A stretch of 64,000 nt of DNA from UBA2136 sp047635695 (GCA_047635695.1 JBLILN010000005.1:45542-109541), one strand, 5' to 3'; positions 44,626-54,335 are shown, numbered from the stretch's first letter. Numbers and translations: made by a program. The notes: generated by a model not told the origin, from the sequence alone.

Positions 44626-45309
44626 TTATCCTTTAAATCCTTTGCAGAGTAAAAATACTTCGCGGCTGCCTTTACGAGATGACTCTGGCTTGATAAATTG
44701 TACCTTTATGAATTTTTTACGCATCGCTTCACGGAATTTAATTTCTTCGCCACCTTGGAATATTTTGACAACAAAAGTACCGTTTGGTTTTAAAATATTC
44801 ACAGCAAAATCGGCGGCCATTTCAACAAGTGCCATAATGCGCAAATGGTCGGTGCCGTCGTGACCACTTGTTTCTGGCGCCATGTCTGAAAGGACGACAT
44901 TTACTTTTTCTGGACATTTATATAGAAGGTCTTCTAAAACGTCTTCGTTGGCAAAATCACCTTTAATAAATTGAACTTCGGCAACTTCTTCCATCCATAC
45001 TTTATCAAGGCCGAAAATTTTACCGCCACCAAGGCCTTTACCGTCTTTCGACATTTCTTCTTTAACAACCTGACACCAACCACCAGGGGCAGCACCAAGG
45101 TCAACCACGCTCATGCCTGGTTTAATAATGTTGTGTTTGTCGTTAATTTCTTTAAGCTTAAAGGCCGCACGTGAATGATAGCCTTGTTCGATGGCCATTT
45201 TTACATATTGGTCTTTTGCTTGGCGTAATAGGTATTGCTTAGAAGATTCACTAACCTTCTTACCAAATTTAGTTTTGGCACCAATAATTGCGCGTTTTTT
45301 TTCTGCCAT
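44626..45309 (-). CDS. rlmE: 23S rRNA (uridine-2'-O) methyltransferase RlmE
   Basis: The 227-aa protein is an FtsJ/RrmJ methyltransferase with the SAM-binding motif VVDLGAAPGGWCQVV, the catalytic Asp in VLSDMAPETSGHD and Lys in FVVKIFQG. It methylates U2552 of 23S rRNA late in large-subunit assembly. It is read after hemL on the minus strand, 11 bases apart, so the two are probably co-transcribed. Confidence 0.95.
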   Translation of the reverse strand: MAEKKRAIIGAKTKFGKKVSESSKQYLLRQAKDQYVKMAIEQGYHSRAAFKLKEINDKHNIIKPGMSVVDLGAAPGGWCQVVKEEMSKDGKGLGGGKIFGLDKVWMEEVAEVQFIKGDFANEDVLEDLLYKCPEKVNVVLSDMAPETSGHDGTDHLRIMALVEMAADFAVNILKPNGTFVVKIFQGGEEIKFREAMRKKFIKVQFIKPESSRKGSREVFLLCKGFKG

Positions 45310-45320
45310 TTTAAGCCTCT

Positions 45321-46643
45321 TTAAATCTTCTTGGCTGCTTTTTCGACAGCTTCAAGTGTTAATTTTTTCATGAGTGGATCTGCATGTGCAAGTGACGTAA
45401 AGCAAGTTTCAAATGCAGACGGTGCAATATAAACACCTTCTTCCAATAAAGCGTGGAAAAACTTATTAAAACGCTTTATATCACTGTTTTTAACATCTGC
45501 AAAGTTTTCAGGCGCGTCCTTTCTAAAGAATACACTGAACATACTCCCCACACGGGTTGTGCAATGTTCGATATTATTGCTTTTTAAAATACCGCTTATG
45601 TCAAAAACAAGCTCTTCTGTGAGTTTATCTAATGTATTGTAGGCTTCTTTGGGAAGTTGCTCAAGTGTAGCACAACCTGCCGCTACAGCCAGAGGGTTAC
45701 CCGATAAAGTACCTGCTTGATAAACATTTCCTTCAGGGGCAAGTTTTGACATTATTTTTTTGCTACCTGCATAGGCCGCCAGTGGCAGCCCACCACCGAT
45801 AACTTTACCAAATGTCGTGATATCAGGTTTAATATTGTAAAGTGTTTGTGCAGACCCGTAATGGACACGGCAACCTGTCATCACTTCATCCAGAATAAGC
45901 AATACACTATGTGTGTCACATAATTTACGCACAGCTTGCAAATAACCCTCTTTAGGTGGAATGCAGCCCATGTTGCCAGCAATAGGTTCTAGAATAAAGC
46001 AGGCCAGATCGTCATATTTTTCAAAAGCTGTTTTAACGGCGTCTATATCATTAAAGGGGATAACAGTGGTCAGGTCGGCAACCGCTTGCGGTACACCTGC
46101 ACTGCTTGCAACACCTTGAGTGGCAAGGCCACTGCCTGCGTCTACCAATAAACTATCGGCGTGACCATGGTAACAACCTTCACATTTTAAAATGCGGTCT
46201 TTACCTGTGTAGCCACGGGCAAGGCGGATAGCACTCATAGTGGCTTCGGTACCAGAATTAACAAGGCGCACCATGTCAACATGGTCATGTCTGCTTTGAA
46301 TGATATCGGCTATATATGTTTCTTTATCTGTGGGTGCACCAAATGACGTACCAAGCATAGCTGTGTCTGTAATGGCTTTAATAACATGTTTATTACCATG
46401 ACCCAGTATCATAGGCCCCCATGAAAGAACATAATCCACATACTGGTTTTCATCCATGTCTTGAATAACGGCGTCAAAGGCGCCAGCCACAAATACAGGT
46501 GTACCACCCACGCCTTTAAAGGCACGTACAGGAGAATTCACACCACCGGGAATAAGTGTTTGCGCACGTATAAATAACTTATTACTTTTATCGTAACGCC
46601 CTGGTTTTAGGTCTTTTTGGTTTTGTGTGAATTGTGGAAACAT
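45321..46643 (-). CDS. hemL: Glutamate-1-semialdehyde 2,1-aminomutase
   Basis: The 440-aa PLP enzyme has VNSGTEATMSAIRLARGYTG, LDEVMTGCR and the PLP lysine in TFGKVIGGGLPLAAY. It makes 5-aminolevulinate in the C5 haem pathway. Most Alphaproteobacteria use HemA (ALA synthase) instead, so a C5 enzyme is worth noting, although some GSA-aminotransferase-like proteins serve other roles. It is upstream of rlmE on the minus strand. Confidence 0.93.
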   Translation of the reverse strand: MFPQFTQNQKDLKPGRYDKSNKLFIRAQTLIPGGVNSPVRAFKGVGGTPVFVAGAFDAVIQDMDENQYVDYVLSWGPMILGHGNKHVIKAITDTAMLGTSFGAPTDKETYIADIIQSRHDHVDMVRLVNSGTEATMSAIRLARGYTGKDRILKCEGCYHGHADSLLVDAGSGLATQGVASSAGVPQAVADLTTVIPFNDIDAVKTAFEKYDDLACFILEPIAGNMGCIPPKEGYLQAVRKLCDTHSVLLILDEVMTGCRVHYGSAQTLYNIKPDITTFGKVIGGGLPLAAYAGSKKIMSKLAPEGNVYQAGTLSGNPLAVAAGCATLEQLPKEAYNTLDKLTEELVFDISGILKSNNIEHCTTRVGSMFSVFFRKDAPENFADVKNSDIKRFNKFFHALLEEGVYIAPSAFETCFTSLAHADPLMKKLTLEAVEKAAKKI

Positions 46644-46864
46644 CGCGCTTTACCCTTTATTAATATACAGAAGGTAATATGCCATAAATCACTTAAAAAT
46701 GGAAATTTTAAACCATTGACCACATAATATATAGTTCTCACTTCATTTGTGGGTATTGTGCTTAAACGTTTCGTGTTATCCTGTGTACGTTGTGGGGCTT
46801 TTATAATGAAGTTTTATGGTTTGTAGTTTGTATTTTAGAAGAAAATAAAAAGGTGGTTTAATAT

Positions 46865-47818
46865 ATGGCTGTTTACACAAAGTTAAGTGATGAAGAAATC
46901 CTTGATGTCCTCGCTCAATTTTCTATTGCATCTGTGCGTTATACGCAAGGTATTGCAAAGGGCAGTGAAAATAGTAATTACTTTGTTGAAACCAGCTCTG
47001 GTAAATATGTTTTAACCATATTTGAATCACGTACTAATGAAGAAAATATTCCACCCATACTCGATATGTTAAGTAAATTAGGTGAGGCCAATATTATTTG
47101 TCCAAACACCATTGCCGCTACCACAGGTCAAAGGCGCTACGTTTTGCCAAGCGGCAAAATATGTATTTTGCAAACCTTTATGGACGGTGAAGATATTTTA
47201 ATGCCTAGCACCATACAATGTTACGCTGCAGGTAAAACATTGGCCAATATTCATAACGTGTCGGCAACCATTGACAACCCAGATATTAATAATTCGCTTG
47301 ATAAACCAGCGCTTATAGCACTTTTTGCTGAACTTAAAACAGCACCAGAATCAGAAAAGTATGACACTGTAAATAACCTCATATCCGAGGAGTTTGAATT
47401 TCAAAATAATATATTGAAAATAGACCTGCCTTCCGGTTTTATTCATGGCGACTATTTTAAAGACAATGTCCTGTTTACAGAAACGTTTGTCAGTGGTGTT
47501 ATTGACTTTTGGTTTGCTAGCAATGGCAGCTATATTTATGATTTGGCAATCGCACTCAATGCTTGGGGCTTTAAAAATGGCGTTTTTGCTGAAGACGAAT
47601 TTAACGCATTCCTTAAAGGCTATACCGACAGACGACCATTAACTGACCTTGAGCGCAAACATTTACCCGATAAACTACGTCTTGCAGCCGTTCGATTTTT
47701 AATCACAAGACTGCATGATAAGCTTTACGGAAAAAGCAGTGCAATAATGGCAAATAAACCTTTCCAAACATGGGAAAAACGCCTACAGTACCTGCAGAAT
47801 AAACAATGGAATTTTTAA
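46865..47818 (+). CDS. thrB: Homoserine kinase, APH-fold type
   Basis: The 317-aa protein belongs to the ThrB type II family, which is related to aminoglycoside phosphotransferases. It has the catalytic loop FIHGDYFKDNVLF and the metal-binding IDFWFASNGSYIYDLAI. It phosphorylates homoserine on the way to threonine. AAGGTGG precedes the start. rnhA follows after 6 bases, a typical alphaproteobacterial arrangement. Confidence 0.93.
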   Translation: MAVYTKLSDEEILDVLAQFSIASVRYTQGIAKGSENSNYFVETSSGKYVLTIFESRTNEENIPPILDMLSKLGEANIICPNTIAATTGQRRYVLPSGKICILQTFMDGEDILMPSTIQCYAAGKTLANIHNVSATIDNPDINNSLDKPALIALFAELKTAPESEKYDTVNNLISEEFEFQNNILKIDLPSGFIHGDYFKDNVLFTETFVSGVIDFWFASNGSYIYDLAIALNAWGFKNGVFAEDEFNAFLKGYTDRRPLTDLERKHLPDKLRLAAVRFLITRLHDKLYGKSSAIMANKPFQTWEKRLQYLQNKQWNF

Positions 47819-47824
47819 ACGAAA

Positions 47825-48289
47825 ATGTCAGTTGTAAAAGCTTATACAGACGGTGCTTGTAGCGGTAACCCAGGCCCTGGTGGCTGGGGCGTTTTTTTGA
47901 GCTATAATGGCAAAGAAAAAGAACTTTATGGTTCTGAGCTATCAACTACCAATAACCGTATGGAACTGACAGCTATCATTGAAAGCTTGAAAGCCCTTAA
48001 ACGTAGCGTGCCTATTACTATTTATACCGACTCCAAGTATGCGCTAGAAGGTGCGACAAAATGGATGCCGGGATGGAAAGCAAAAGGTTGGACAAAAAAG
48101 GGCGGTCTTAAAAATGTAGACCTTTGGCAAGAGCTCGATAAAGTTTTAAACGACCATGATGTTTCATGGCAATGGGTAAAAGGTCATAGCGGTAATGCAG
48201 GTAACGAACGTGCCGATGCATTAGCTGTTAAAGGGTCTGAACTTGCGCAATCGACACTCAAAGAAAATAAAGAGGTAACAGGTGAATAA
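47825..48289 (+). CDS. rnhA: Ribonuclease HI
   Basis: The 154-aa enzyme shows the catalytic residues in AYTDGACSGNPGPGGWG (Asp), NNRMELTAI (Glu), IYTDSKYALEG (Asp) and ERADALA (Asp). It degrades the RNA of RNA-DNA hybrids, for example R-loops and Okazaki primers. It lies between thrB and yqgE and overlaps the latter by 8 bases. Confidence 0.97.
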   Translation: MSVVKAYTDGACSGNPGPGGWGVFLSYNGKEKELYGSELSTTNNRMELTAIIESLKALKRSVPITIYTDSKYALEGATKWMPGWKAKGWTKKGGLKNVDLWQELDKVLNDHDVSWQWVKGHSGNAGNERADALAVKGSELAQSTLKENKEVTGE

Positions 48290-48869
48290 ATCATCAGGAA
48301 TTATTACAAATTTAAGCGGTCATTTTTTATTGGCAACAGAAGAAATGGCAGATTCGTATTTTGAAGATACACTTATTTTTGTATGTACACACGAAGAAGA
48401 CATGACCCTTGGCTTGGTCATTAATCAAGAAATGATTGAATTTAGTTTCGAACAAATTATTGAAAGCCTTAAGGACGAAATTGACCTTAAACGTGAAAAT
48501 GTAACAAACTGGCCCATGCTGATGGCTGGCGGCCCTGTGGATATTGAACGTGGTTTGGTTATCCATAGTAATGACTATAAGTCAGCGAAAACCATCGAGC
48601 TTACAGACGACATTTTTCTGACCTCTACAGCCGACATTGTCAAGGACATTGCCATCGGCAAAGGGCCTGAAAGCTATAACCTGTGTATGGGTTACAGCGG
48701 TTGGAACCCTTTACAACTTGAAGATGAAATTGCCCATGACTGCTGGATGGTGACCCCTGCAACTACAGAGATTTTATTTAAAACGCCTCTCGATGAACGC
48801 TACGGTGCTGCCGCTGAAATGATGGGGCTTAACTTTACAAACTTCGCTGGCTTTACAGGCGAAGCTTAA
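48282..48869 (+). CDS. YqgE/AlgH family protein
   Basis: The 195-aa protein starts with GTG inside the end of rnhA and has the family pattern LSGHFLLATEEMADSYF, ...FVCTHEEDMTLGLVIN, ...GGPVDIERGLVIH, ...MGYSGWNPLQLEDEI. The function of the family is not settled; in some bacteria it is linked to transcriptional control of alginate. Translation is coupled to rnhA. Confidence 0.92.
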   Translation: MNKSSGIITNLSGHFLLATEEMADSYFEDTLIFVCTHEEDMTLGLVINQEMIEFSFEQIIESLKDEIDLKRENVTNWPMLMAGGPVDIERGLVIHSNDYKSAKTIELTDDIFLTSTADIVKDIAIGKGPESYNLCMGYSGWNPLQLEDEIAHDCWMVTPATTEILFKTPLDERYGAAAEMMGLNFTNFAGFTGEA

Positions 48870-48902
48870 AACGGTATTTAAATAACTAAAAATTAAATTG
48901 AG

Positions 48903-49781
48903 ATGAAAGAACTTGATATGATACAAAATGTAATTGTCGGCGGTAATGATGTCAATAAAGTTGAATTTTCGAACGATACGTCGTTTAGCTTACTTTGTGG
49001 CCCTTGCCAACTTGAAAGCCGTGACCATACACTTAAAACAGCTGAAGCTATTCAAAAAATTTGTGAGAAGTTGGGCATAGGTTTTGTTTATAAATCATCT
49101 TTCGATAAAGCAAACCGTACTTCACTTAAAAGCACACGTGGTGTGGGCATTGAAGAAGGCTGTCGTGTTTTGTCAGACGTTCGTACTCAACTTGGTATCC
49201 CTGTTGTGACAGATATCCATGAAATTTCTCAAGTAGATATAGTCGCTGAAGTGGCTGATATTTTGCAAATCCCAGCTTTCCTTTGCCGCCAAACAGATTT
49301 AATTTTGAAGGCAGCAGCAACGGGGCGTGTTTTGAACATCAAAAAAGGCCAATTTTTAGCCCCATGGGATATGGAAAATGTGGCGGCTAAGGCAGCTTCA
49401 ACCAATAATAAAAATATTATGCTTTGTGAGCGTGGTACAAGCTTTGGCTATGGTAACTTAGTGAGTGATATGCGCGGGCTTCCTATTATGGCAAAAACAG
49501 GTTTCCCTGTTATTTTTGACGCAACACACAGCGTACAAATGCCTGGCGGTAATGGTACAACTTCAGGCGGTAAGCGAGAATTTGTAGAGCCTTTGGCACG
49601 TGCCGCGGCAGCCGTTGGTGTTGCTGGTTTTTTCCTTGAAGCGCATGAAGAACCTAGCCGTGCACCATCGGACGGCCCTAACATGGTACCACTAGACCAA
49701 CTTGAAGGTTTGTTGCGTAATTTACAAGCAATTGATAATATTGCAAAAGAAACAGCATATATGAATATATTAAGTGACTAA
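48903..49781 (+). CDS. kdsA: 3-deoxy-8-phosphooctulonate (KDO-8-P) synthase
   Basis: The 292-aa protein has LLCGPCQLESRD, SFDKANRTS, FLCRQTD, KGQFLAPWDM and FDATHSVQMPGG, all typical of KdsA. It condenses arabinose 5-phosphate with PEP to KDO-8-phosphate, needed for the inner LPS core, so the cell makes LPS. It is followed by eno 53 bases on, in the class-typical kdsA-eno-ftsB order. Confidence 0.96.
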   Translation: MKELDMIQNVIVGGNDVNKVEFSNDTSFSLLCGPCQLESRDHTLKTAEAIQKICEKLGIGFVYKSSFDKANRTSLKSTRGVGIEEGCRVLSDVRTQLGIPVVTDIHEISQVDIVAEVADILQIPAFLCRQTDLILKAAATGRVLNIKKGQFLAPWDMENVAAKAASTNNKNIMLCERGTSFGYGNLVSDMRGLPIMAKTGFPVIFDATHSVQMPGGNGTTSGGKREFVEPLARAAAAVGVAGFFLEAHEEPSRAPSDGPNMVPLDQLEGLLRNLQAIDNIAKETAYMNILSD

Positions 49782-49834
49782 ATTTATAACTTGTAGGTCT
49801 TTACATTAATTTATATACGAAGAAAGAAAAATTT

Positions 49835-51151
49835 ATGAGCACAATTTTAGAAGTTCACGCCCGAGAAATATTAGACTCACGTGGTAACCCAACAGTTGAA
49901 GTTGAAGTGGTGACATCGTCAGGCGCTTTTGGTACGGCAGCTGTGCCATCGGGTGCCTCTACAGGTAGTCGTGAAGCTATTGAAAAACGTGACGGTGATA
50001 AAAACCGCTACATGGGCAAAGGTGTATTAGCGGCAGTTGAAGCTGTGAACACTGAAATTAGAGACGCTTTGTATGGCCTTGACGTGCGTGACCAAGCAGA
50101 ATTAGACGCACTGCTTATTAAACTGGACGGTACAGAAAATAAAGCACGTTTAGGCGCCAATGCTATTCTCGGTGTTTCTTTAGCGATAGCCAAAGCGGCA
50201 GCCGACCATGAAGGTATGTTTTTCTATGAATACGTGGCTGAGCTTATGGGCGATGAAACAGACGCTGAATTATTGCCAACACCGATGATGAATGTCATCA
50301 ATGGGGGTGAACACGCCGATAATTCTCTCGATATTCAAGAATTTATGGTGATGCCTATAGGTGCAAAAAACTTTAGCGAAGCTTTGCGCATGGGGGCAGA
50401 AATTTTCCATAACCTTAAAAGTATTTTAAACGCCGAAGGCTTAAACACAGCTGTTGGAGACGAGGGTGGCTTTGCGCCAAACTTACCTTCAAACGAAGCG
50501 GCACTCGACTACCTTGTTAAAGCGACAACGGCTGCAGGTTACACACCAGGGCATGACGTTATGTTTGCACTTGACGCCGCAGCCAGTGAGTTTTTAACAG
50601 CCGAAGGTTATAAATTTGGTGCGGAAGATCGTCTGCTAACATCAGAAGAATTGGTGGCTTATTACGAAGGCCTTTGTGCTAAATATCCAATTATCTCTAT
50701 TGAAGATGGTATGGGCGAAGACGACCGCGCAGGCTGGAAACTATTAACAGAAAAACTAGGTGCAACAGTTCAAATTGTCGGTGACGATTTGTTTGTAACA
50801 AACAAAGAAATTTTTGCCAAAGGTATCGACGATGACCTCGCAAATTCTATTCTAATTAAAGTTAACCAAATTGGTACATTAAGCGAAACACTTGAAACCA
50901 TGCAAATGGCTAAAGAAAATGGCTATAGCTGTGTTATGTCGCACCGTAGTGGAGAAACAGAAGACACCACCATCGCCGACCTTGCCCTTGCAACGTCATG
51001 TGGGCAAATTAAAACTGGTTCACTGTCACGTAGTGACCGTACGGCTAAATATAACCAGCTTCTGCGCTTAGAAGAAATTTTAGGTCTCTTTGCTAAATTT
51101 GCAGGTGCGTCAACCATTAACGCTAACGCTGTGCAAGCAAAAGCAGGATAA
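49835..51151 (+). CDS. eno: Enolase
   Basis: The 438-aa glycolytic enzyme starts at the family position (ILEVHAREILDSRGNPTVEVEV) and has metal ligands in FALDAAAS, SIEDGMGEDD and VGDDLFVTN, the catalytic lysine in ILIKVNQIGTLSE and the SHRSGETEDT loop. It interconverts 2-phosphoglycerate and PEP and in many bacteria is part of the RNA degradosome. It lies between kdsA and ftsB. Confidence 0.98.
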   Translation: MSTILEVHAREILDSRGNPTVEVEVVTSSGAFGTAAVPSGASTGSREAIEKRDGDKNRYMGKGVLAAVEAVNTEIRDALYGLDVRDQAELDALLIKLDGTENKARLGANAILGVSLAIAKAAADHEGMFFYEYVAELMGDETDAELLPTPMMNVINGGEHADNSLDIQEFMVMPIGAKNFSEALRMGAEIFHNLKSILNAEGLNTAVGDEGGFAPNLPSNEAALDYLVKATTAAGYTPGHDVMFALDAAASEFLTAEGYKFGAEDRLLTSEELVAYYEGLCAKYPIISIEDGMGEDDRAGWKLLTEKLGATVQIVGDDLFVTNKEIFAKGIDDDLANSILIKVNQIGTLSETLETMQMAKENGYSCVMSHRSGETEDTTIADLALATSCGQIKTGSLSRSDRTAKYNQLLRLEEILGLFAKFAGASTINANAVQAKAG

Positions 51152-51186
51152 CGCAAACGTAACGGGTTATAGGAAAAACCAATAAT

Positions 51187-51498
51187 ATGAAACTATTTGT
51201 AGAACTTAAAAACAGGGCCAACAAGTTGTTGTTTCCGTTTTTGGTTCTACTGGTTTTAGTTTACACCTATTATCAAATGCTTACAGGGGACAGAGGGCTT
51301 GTGGTTTGGTATGACCTCAACGCTCAAGTCGAAGACATCACAACACAAAACCTTGCCCTTGCCGAACAAGTGAGCCTTACAGATGTGAAAATTAACCGCC
51401 TTAAAGGGGCAACGCTTGACCCCGATTATATCGACGAGCAAATACGCAAGAATTTGCCACGCATGCATAAAAATGAAACCGTTATCTTCCTTAAATAG
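51187..51498 (+). CDS. ftsB: Cell-division protein FtsB (septum formation initiator family)
   Basis: The 103-aa protein has a short cytoplasmic tail, one transmembrane helix at about 14-31 and a periplasmic coiled coil (DLNAQVEDITTQNLALAEQVSLTDVKINRLKG, about 45-75). This is the FtsB/DivIC pattern. It forms a complex with FtsL and FtsQ at the division site. It follows eno by 35 bases. The usual next gene in Alphaproteobacteria, pdhA, is absent; an inverted-repeat element begins at the stop codon instead. Confidence 0.9.
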   Translation: MKLFVELKNRANKLLFPFLVLLVLVYTYYQMLTGDRGLVVWYDLNAQVEDITTQNLALAEQVSLTDVKINRLKGATLDPDYIDEQIRKNLPRMHKNETVIFLK

Positions 51499-51575
51499 CT
51501 TATAGGTACTTATCCTGCGTGCTCATGGACGTAGAGTGTCCACTTCACCCTTGAATAAGCACCTATAAGCTATTT
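51493..51575. repeat. 83-bp palindromic element at the end of ftsB
   Basis: Arms 51493-51513 and 51555-51575 are inverted repeats matching at 20 of 21 positions, around a 41-base centre with a small inner stem TGGAC-N7-GTCCA-like. The left arm begins 3 bases before the ftsB stop codon. It could be a large terminator or a small non-autonomous mobile repeat. A shorter resemblance (CTTATAGGTA) occurs near 52768. Confidence 0.7.
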
Positions 51576-51847
51576 TAGTTTGATAAACCGTTATCTTCTA
51601 AAAAACACCATAAGCCATGTTAGATTCACAGTCCGATAACTACCTTCAATTTATTACAATAATCGACTCTTTAAATTTATACCTTGCCATAAAACTTTCA
51701 TTTGTATACACTTCTTCTTGAAATATCAATTTGGCCTTGCGCTCTTACCGTTTTCTTTTTAATTTTAAGCTGCGTTTTATCAGCCCCTTTAAAACTGTAT
51801 TTATTGTTATTTCACTCACCCTTTAACGCAATATTGTGCCAATTTTA
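51576..51847. other. Non-coding gap upstream of the 51882 gene
   Basis: About 270 AT-rich bases with no gene. It must hold the promoter of the following orphan gene; no motif stands out clearly. Confidence 0.4.
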
Positions 51848-51860
51848 GCGCTTTTAGCGC
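51848..51860 (+). promoter_or_regulatory. Leader hairpin before the 51882 gene
   Basis: GCGCT-TTT-AGCGC is a perfect 5-bp stem 21 bases before the ATG, just upstream of the GTGAGG ribosome binding site. A T-rich stretch (ACCTTTTG) follows, so it may act as a weak attenuator. Confidence 0.4.
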
Positions 51861-51881
51861 ACCTTTTGTGAGGTAAACATT

Positions 51882-52703
51882 ATGTTTAATCAAAAAATCA
51901 ACCGTAGCCAATTGGGCTATGCATTTTACAAAATTCAAAATGCTGAAAATTACCATTATTACCCCATGGGTCATTCTTCTGATATTGAAATTAAAACACC
52001 TGAATTTACGAGGCCGTTACAAGCTAAATTGCATTGGCCACAACGATTTTGGGAGCCTACTAAACTTCAGATTTTTTATAGAAAAGGCCCTGTAACACAG
52101 TATTTAACCCGTACAGAAGCTGAAAAATATGCCAAAAAGTATTACCCAAGTGACGAGCAGTTACTTGAGGTTATTACCAAAAGAATTGAACATCACTTTG
52201 GTTTTGATAATAGGGTGTTTATAAAGGATGACATAGCACACGCAAGGCAGGTCAAAGACTCTGATATGCAGTTTATTGGAGTTGAAAGGAGCTGGTTTTG
52301 TGAATCAGAGTATATGTGTAATATTTATCAAAATATTACTTCTGAAATTCAATGCTCTGTTGTTAGAAAGGCATTAGATGAAGATTTAGGTGTTTATTTA
52401 AAGTCAGTTGATAAACTTTTAGAAAGTTATACTTATTTAATGTTTATCGAAAATAGGCTGAATCAATATTTATTTTATGATGTGTTTGATTCTGAACTGT
52501 TCGATAAGTCAATTGATATACAGATTGAAAGAATAGTACGGAAGAATATAACCTTCTCATATAATCATTTTAAAAGTCGTATTAGCTTGGTTTTAAAATA
52601 TACTAAGCGTCCTGATGTTTGTGATCTCATCACAAATAAATTAATGCCTAAAGCCATTGAATTAGACAATGCATTAAAAGTGGCTAGACTCGAAACAGCC
52701 TAA
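51882..52703 (+). CDS. Unknown protein, orphan gene
   Basis: The 273-aa protein is rich in Tyr, Phe and charged residues and has no signal or membrane segment (opens MFNQKINRSQLGYAFY). The first 90 residues contain several aromatic-proline pairs, while the last 120 are helical. A terminator follows closely. The base composition is more AT-rich than the neighbouring core genes, which fits a transferred gene. No family recognised. Confidence 0.65.
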   Translation: MFNQKINRSQLGYAFYKIQNAENYHYYPMGHSSDIEIKTPEFTRPLQAKLHWPQRFWEPTKLQIFYRKGPVTQYLTRTEAEKYAKKYYPSDEQLLEVITKRIEHHFGFDNRVFIKDDIAHARQVKDSDMQFIGVERSWFCESEYMCNIYQNITSEIQCSVVRKALDEDLGVYLKSVDKLLESYTYLMFIENRLNQYLFYDVFDSELFDKSIDIQIERIVRKNITFSYNHFKSRISLVLKYTKRPDVCDLITNKLMPKAIELDNALKVARLETA

Positions 52704-52705
52704 CG

Positions 52706-52733
52706 AAAAACACCCTTAGGGGTGTTTTTTTTT
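52706..52733 (+). terminator. Intrinsic terminator
   Basis: AAAAACACCC-TTAG-GGGTGTTTTT with further T residues. It ends the 273-aa orphan gene. Confidence 0.88.
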
Positions 52734-52876
52734 GCAGTAAAGCGAACGAAAAGGCATATTTACACAACTTATAGGTAGTAATATTCCACTTTTTTACGCT
52801 GTATTCCCATTCAATTCTCTTTCAGTTCCTCTGTTTATGGCGAAAAGAGGCTTAAATTTTGTTCCTCTTTTTACAT

Positions 52877-52910
52877 AAAAAACCCCGCTTTTCAGCAAGG
52901 GCTTTTTGTT
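52877..52910 (-). terminator. Intrinsic terminator of the AGCS symporter
   Basis: On the minus strand AAAAAGCCC-TT-GCT pairs with AGC-GGGGTTTTTT around a GAAA loop. It lies 16 bases beyond the symporter stop. Confidence 0.75.
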
Positions 52911-52925
52911 GTGTTAAAGTAAAAA

Positions 52926-54335
52926 TTAATCGTTGTAAAACGGCTTAACTATATACTTTTTAGTCGCGTTGTTTTTAAAGTAGTCTCTTGTTAATTGATG
53001 TACTTTATTGCTCAGTAAAATAAGTGCAATAAGGTTTGGTAGTATCATCAATGCTGTAAAGACCTCACTAATTGTCCAAGCCAGTTCAAGGGTCATAAGT
53101 GCCCCTAGTAAACTACAAGCAATGAAAAGAGCTTTATAAAACCTGACTGACTTATAACCAAGGATAAATTCAACACCTTTTTCACCATAGTAATACCAAC
53201 CAATAATGGTTGAAAATACAAAGAAGACAAGGGTGATAGAAATGATCAGTTCACCAACCTCATAGCCCATAAACATAATATGATGTAGGCCAGAACTAAA
53301 GGCTGAGGCGGTTAATGACGCGCCTTCAATTTCTCCACTACTCATGCCCGACATAATAATGATAAGACCTGTAAAACTACAGATTATAAGGGTGTCAATC
53401 AACGTTTGTGTCATGGAAACAAGTGCCTGAGAAACAGGGTGGTCGGTTTTAGCCGCCGCCGCAATAATAGGTGCGCTCCCCATGCCTGATTCATTCGAAA
53501 ATACACCACGGCCCACACCTTTGCTCACAGCGTCACCAATGACACCACCTGCTAGGGCTGTAATACTTGTAAATGCATTGTCAAATATCAGCTCAAATAC
53601 AGCAGGGATAAGGTCATAATTCATAATCAAAATTGTACTACCTGTTACGACGTAAATCACAATCATAACGGGTACAATTTTAGAAGCAACATCAGCAATA
53701 CGCTTAATCCCCCCCACGACAACCAGCCCTGCAAAAACTGCAACAACTGTACCTGTTAACCAACGGTCAACTCCGAATGTCGTCTCCATAACATCAGCCA
53801 TAGAGTTACTCTGTACCATATTACCGATACCAAGGGCTGCAATTGCAAGTGATATACTGAAAAATACAGCTAGCCAATGCCATTTTTTACCAAGGCCATT
53901 TTGAATGTAATACATTGGTCCACCTGAAAATTCACCGTTTTCGTGTTTTTCGCGGTAATGAACACCAAGTACAGATTCGGCATATTTTGTCGCCATGCCA
54001 AAAAATCCTGTCACCCACATCCAGAATAAAGCGCCAGGGCCACCAAGTGTAACAGCAGTTGCAACACCTGCGATGTTACCTGTACCTACAGTTGCACTTA
54101 GAGCGGTCATTAAGGCCTTGAAATGTGAAATATCTCCTTCACCCTCTGTGTCTTTATGTTTTTTTTCGAAGAAGGCTAGGTGTAGTGCTTTACCAAGGCC
54201 TGTTATTTGAATACCTTTTAACCTAATCGTGAATAATACTCCTGTAATAAGGAGAGGTAGAAGGAGGGGCCACCCCCATAAAAAGGCGCTAATGCTTTTG
54301 AAAAACTCTAGAGTTTGGAATTCGATATCTGACAT
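52926..54335 (-). CDS. Sodium:alanine/glycine symporter (AGCS family)
   Basis: The 469-aa protein has about ten transmembrane helices and the AGCS signatures ATVGTGNIAGVATAVTLGGPGALFWMW and GVGRGVFSNESGMGSAPI. It takes up alanine or glycine with sodium ions across the inner membrane. It is a single gene with its own terminator, read away from dsbD, which lies upstream on the same strand. Confidence 0.95.
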   Translation of the reverse strand: MSDIEFQTLEFFKSISAFLWGWPLLLPLLITGVLFTIRLKGIQITGLGKALHLAFFEKKHKDTEGEGDISHFKALMTALSATVGTGNIAGVATAVTLGGPGALFWMWVTGFFGMATKYAESVLGVHYREKHENGEFSGGPMYYIQNGLGKKWHWLAVFFSISLAIAALGIGNMVQSNSMADVMETTFGVDRWLTGTVVAVFAGLVVVGGIKRIADVASKIVPVMIVIYVVTGSTILIMNYDLIPAVFELIFDNAFTSITALAGGVIGDAVSKGVGRGVFSNESGMGSAPIIAAAAKTDHPVSQALVSMTQTLIDTLIICSFTGLIIIMSGMSSGEIEGASLTASAFSSGLHHIMFMGYEVGELIISITLVFFVFSTIIGWYYYGEKGVEFILGYKSVRFYKALFIACSLLGALMTLELAWTISEVFTALMILPNLIALILLSNKVHQLTRDYFKNNATKKYIVKPFYND

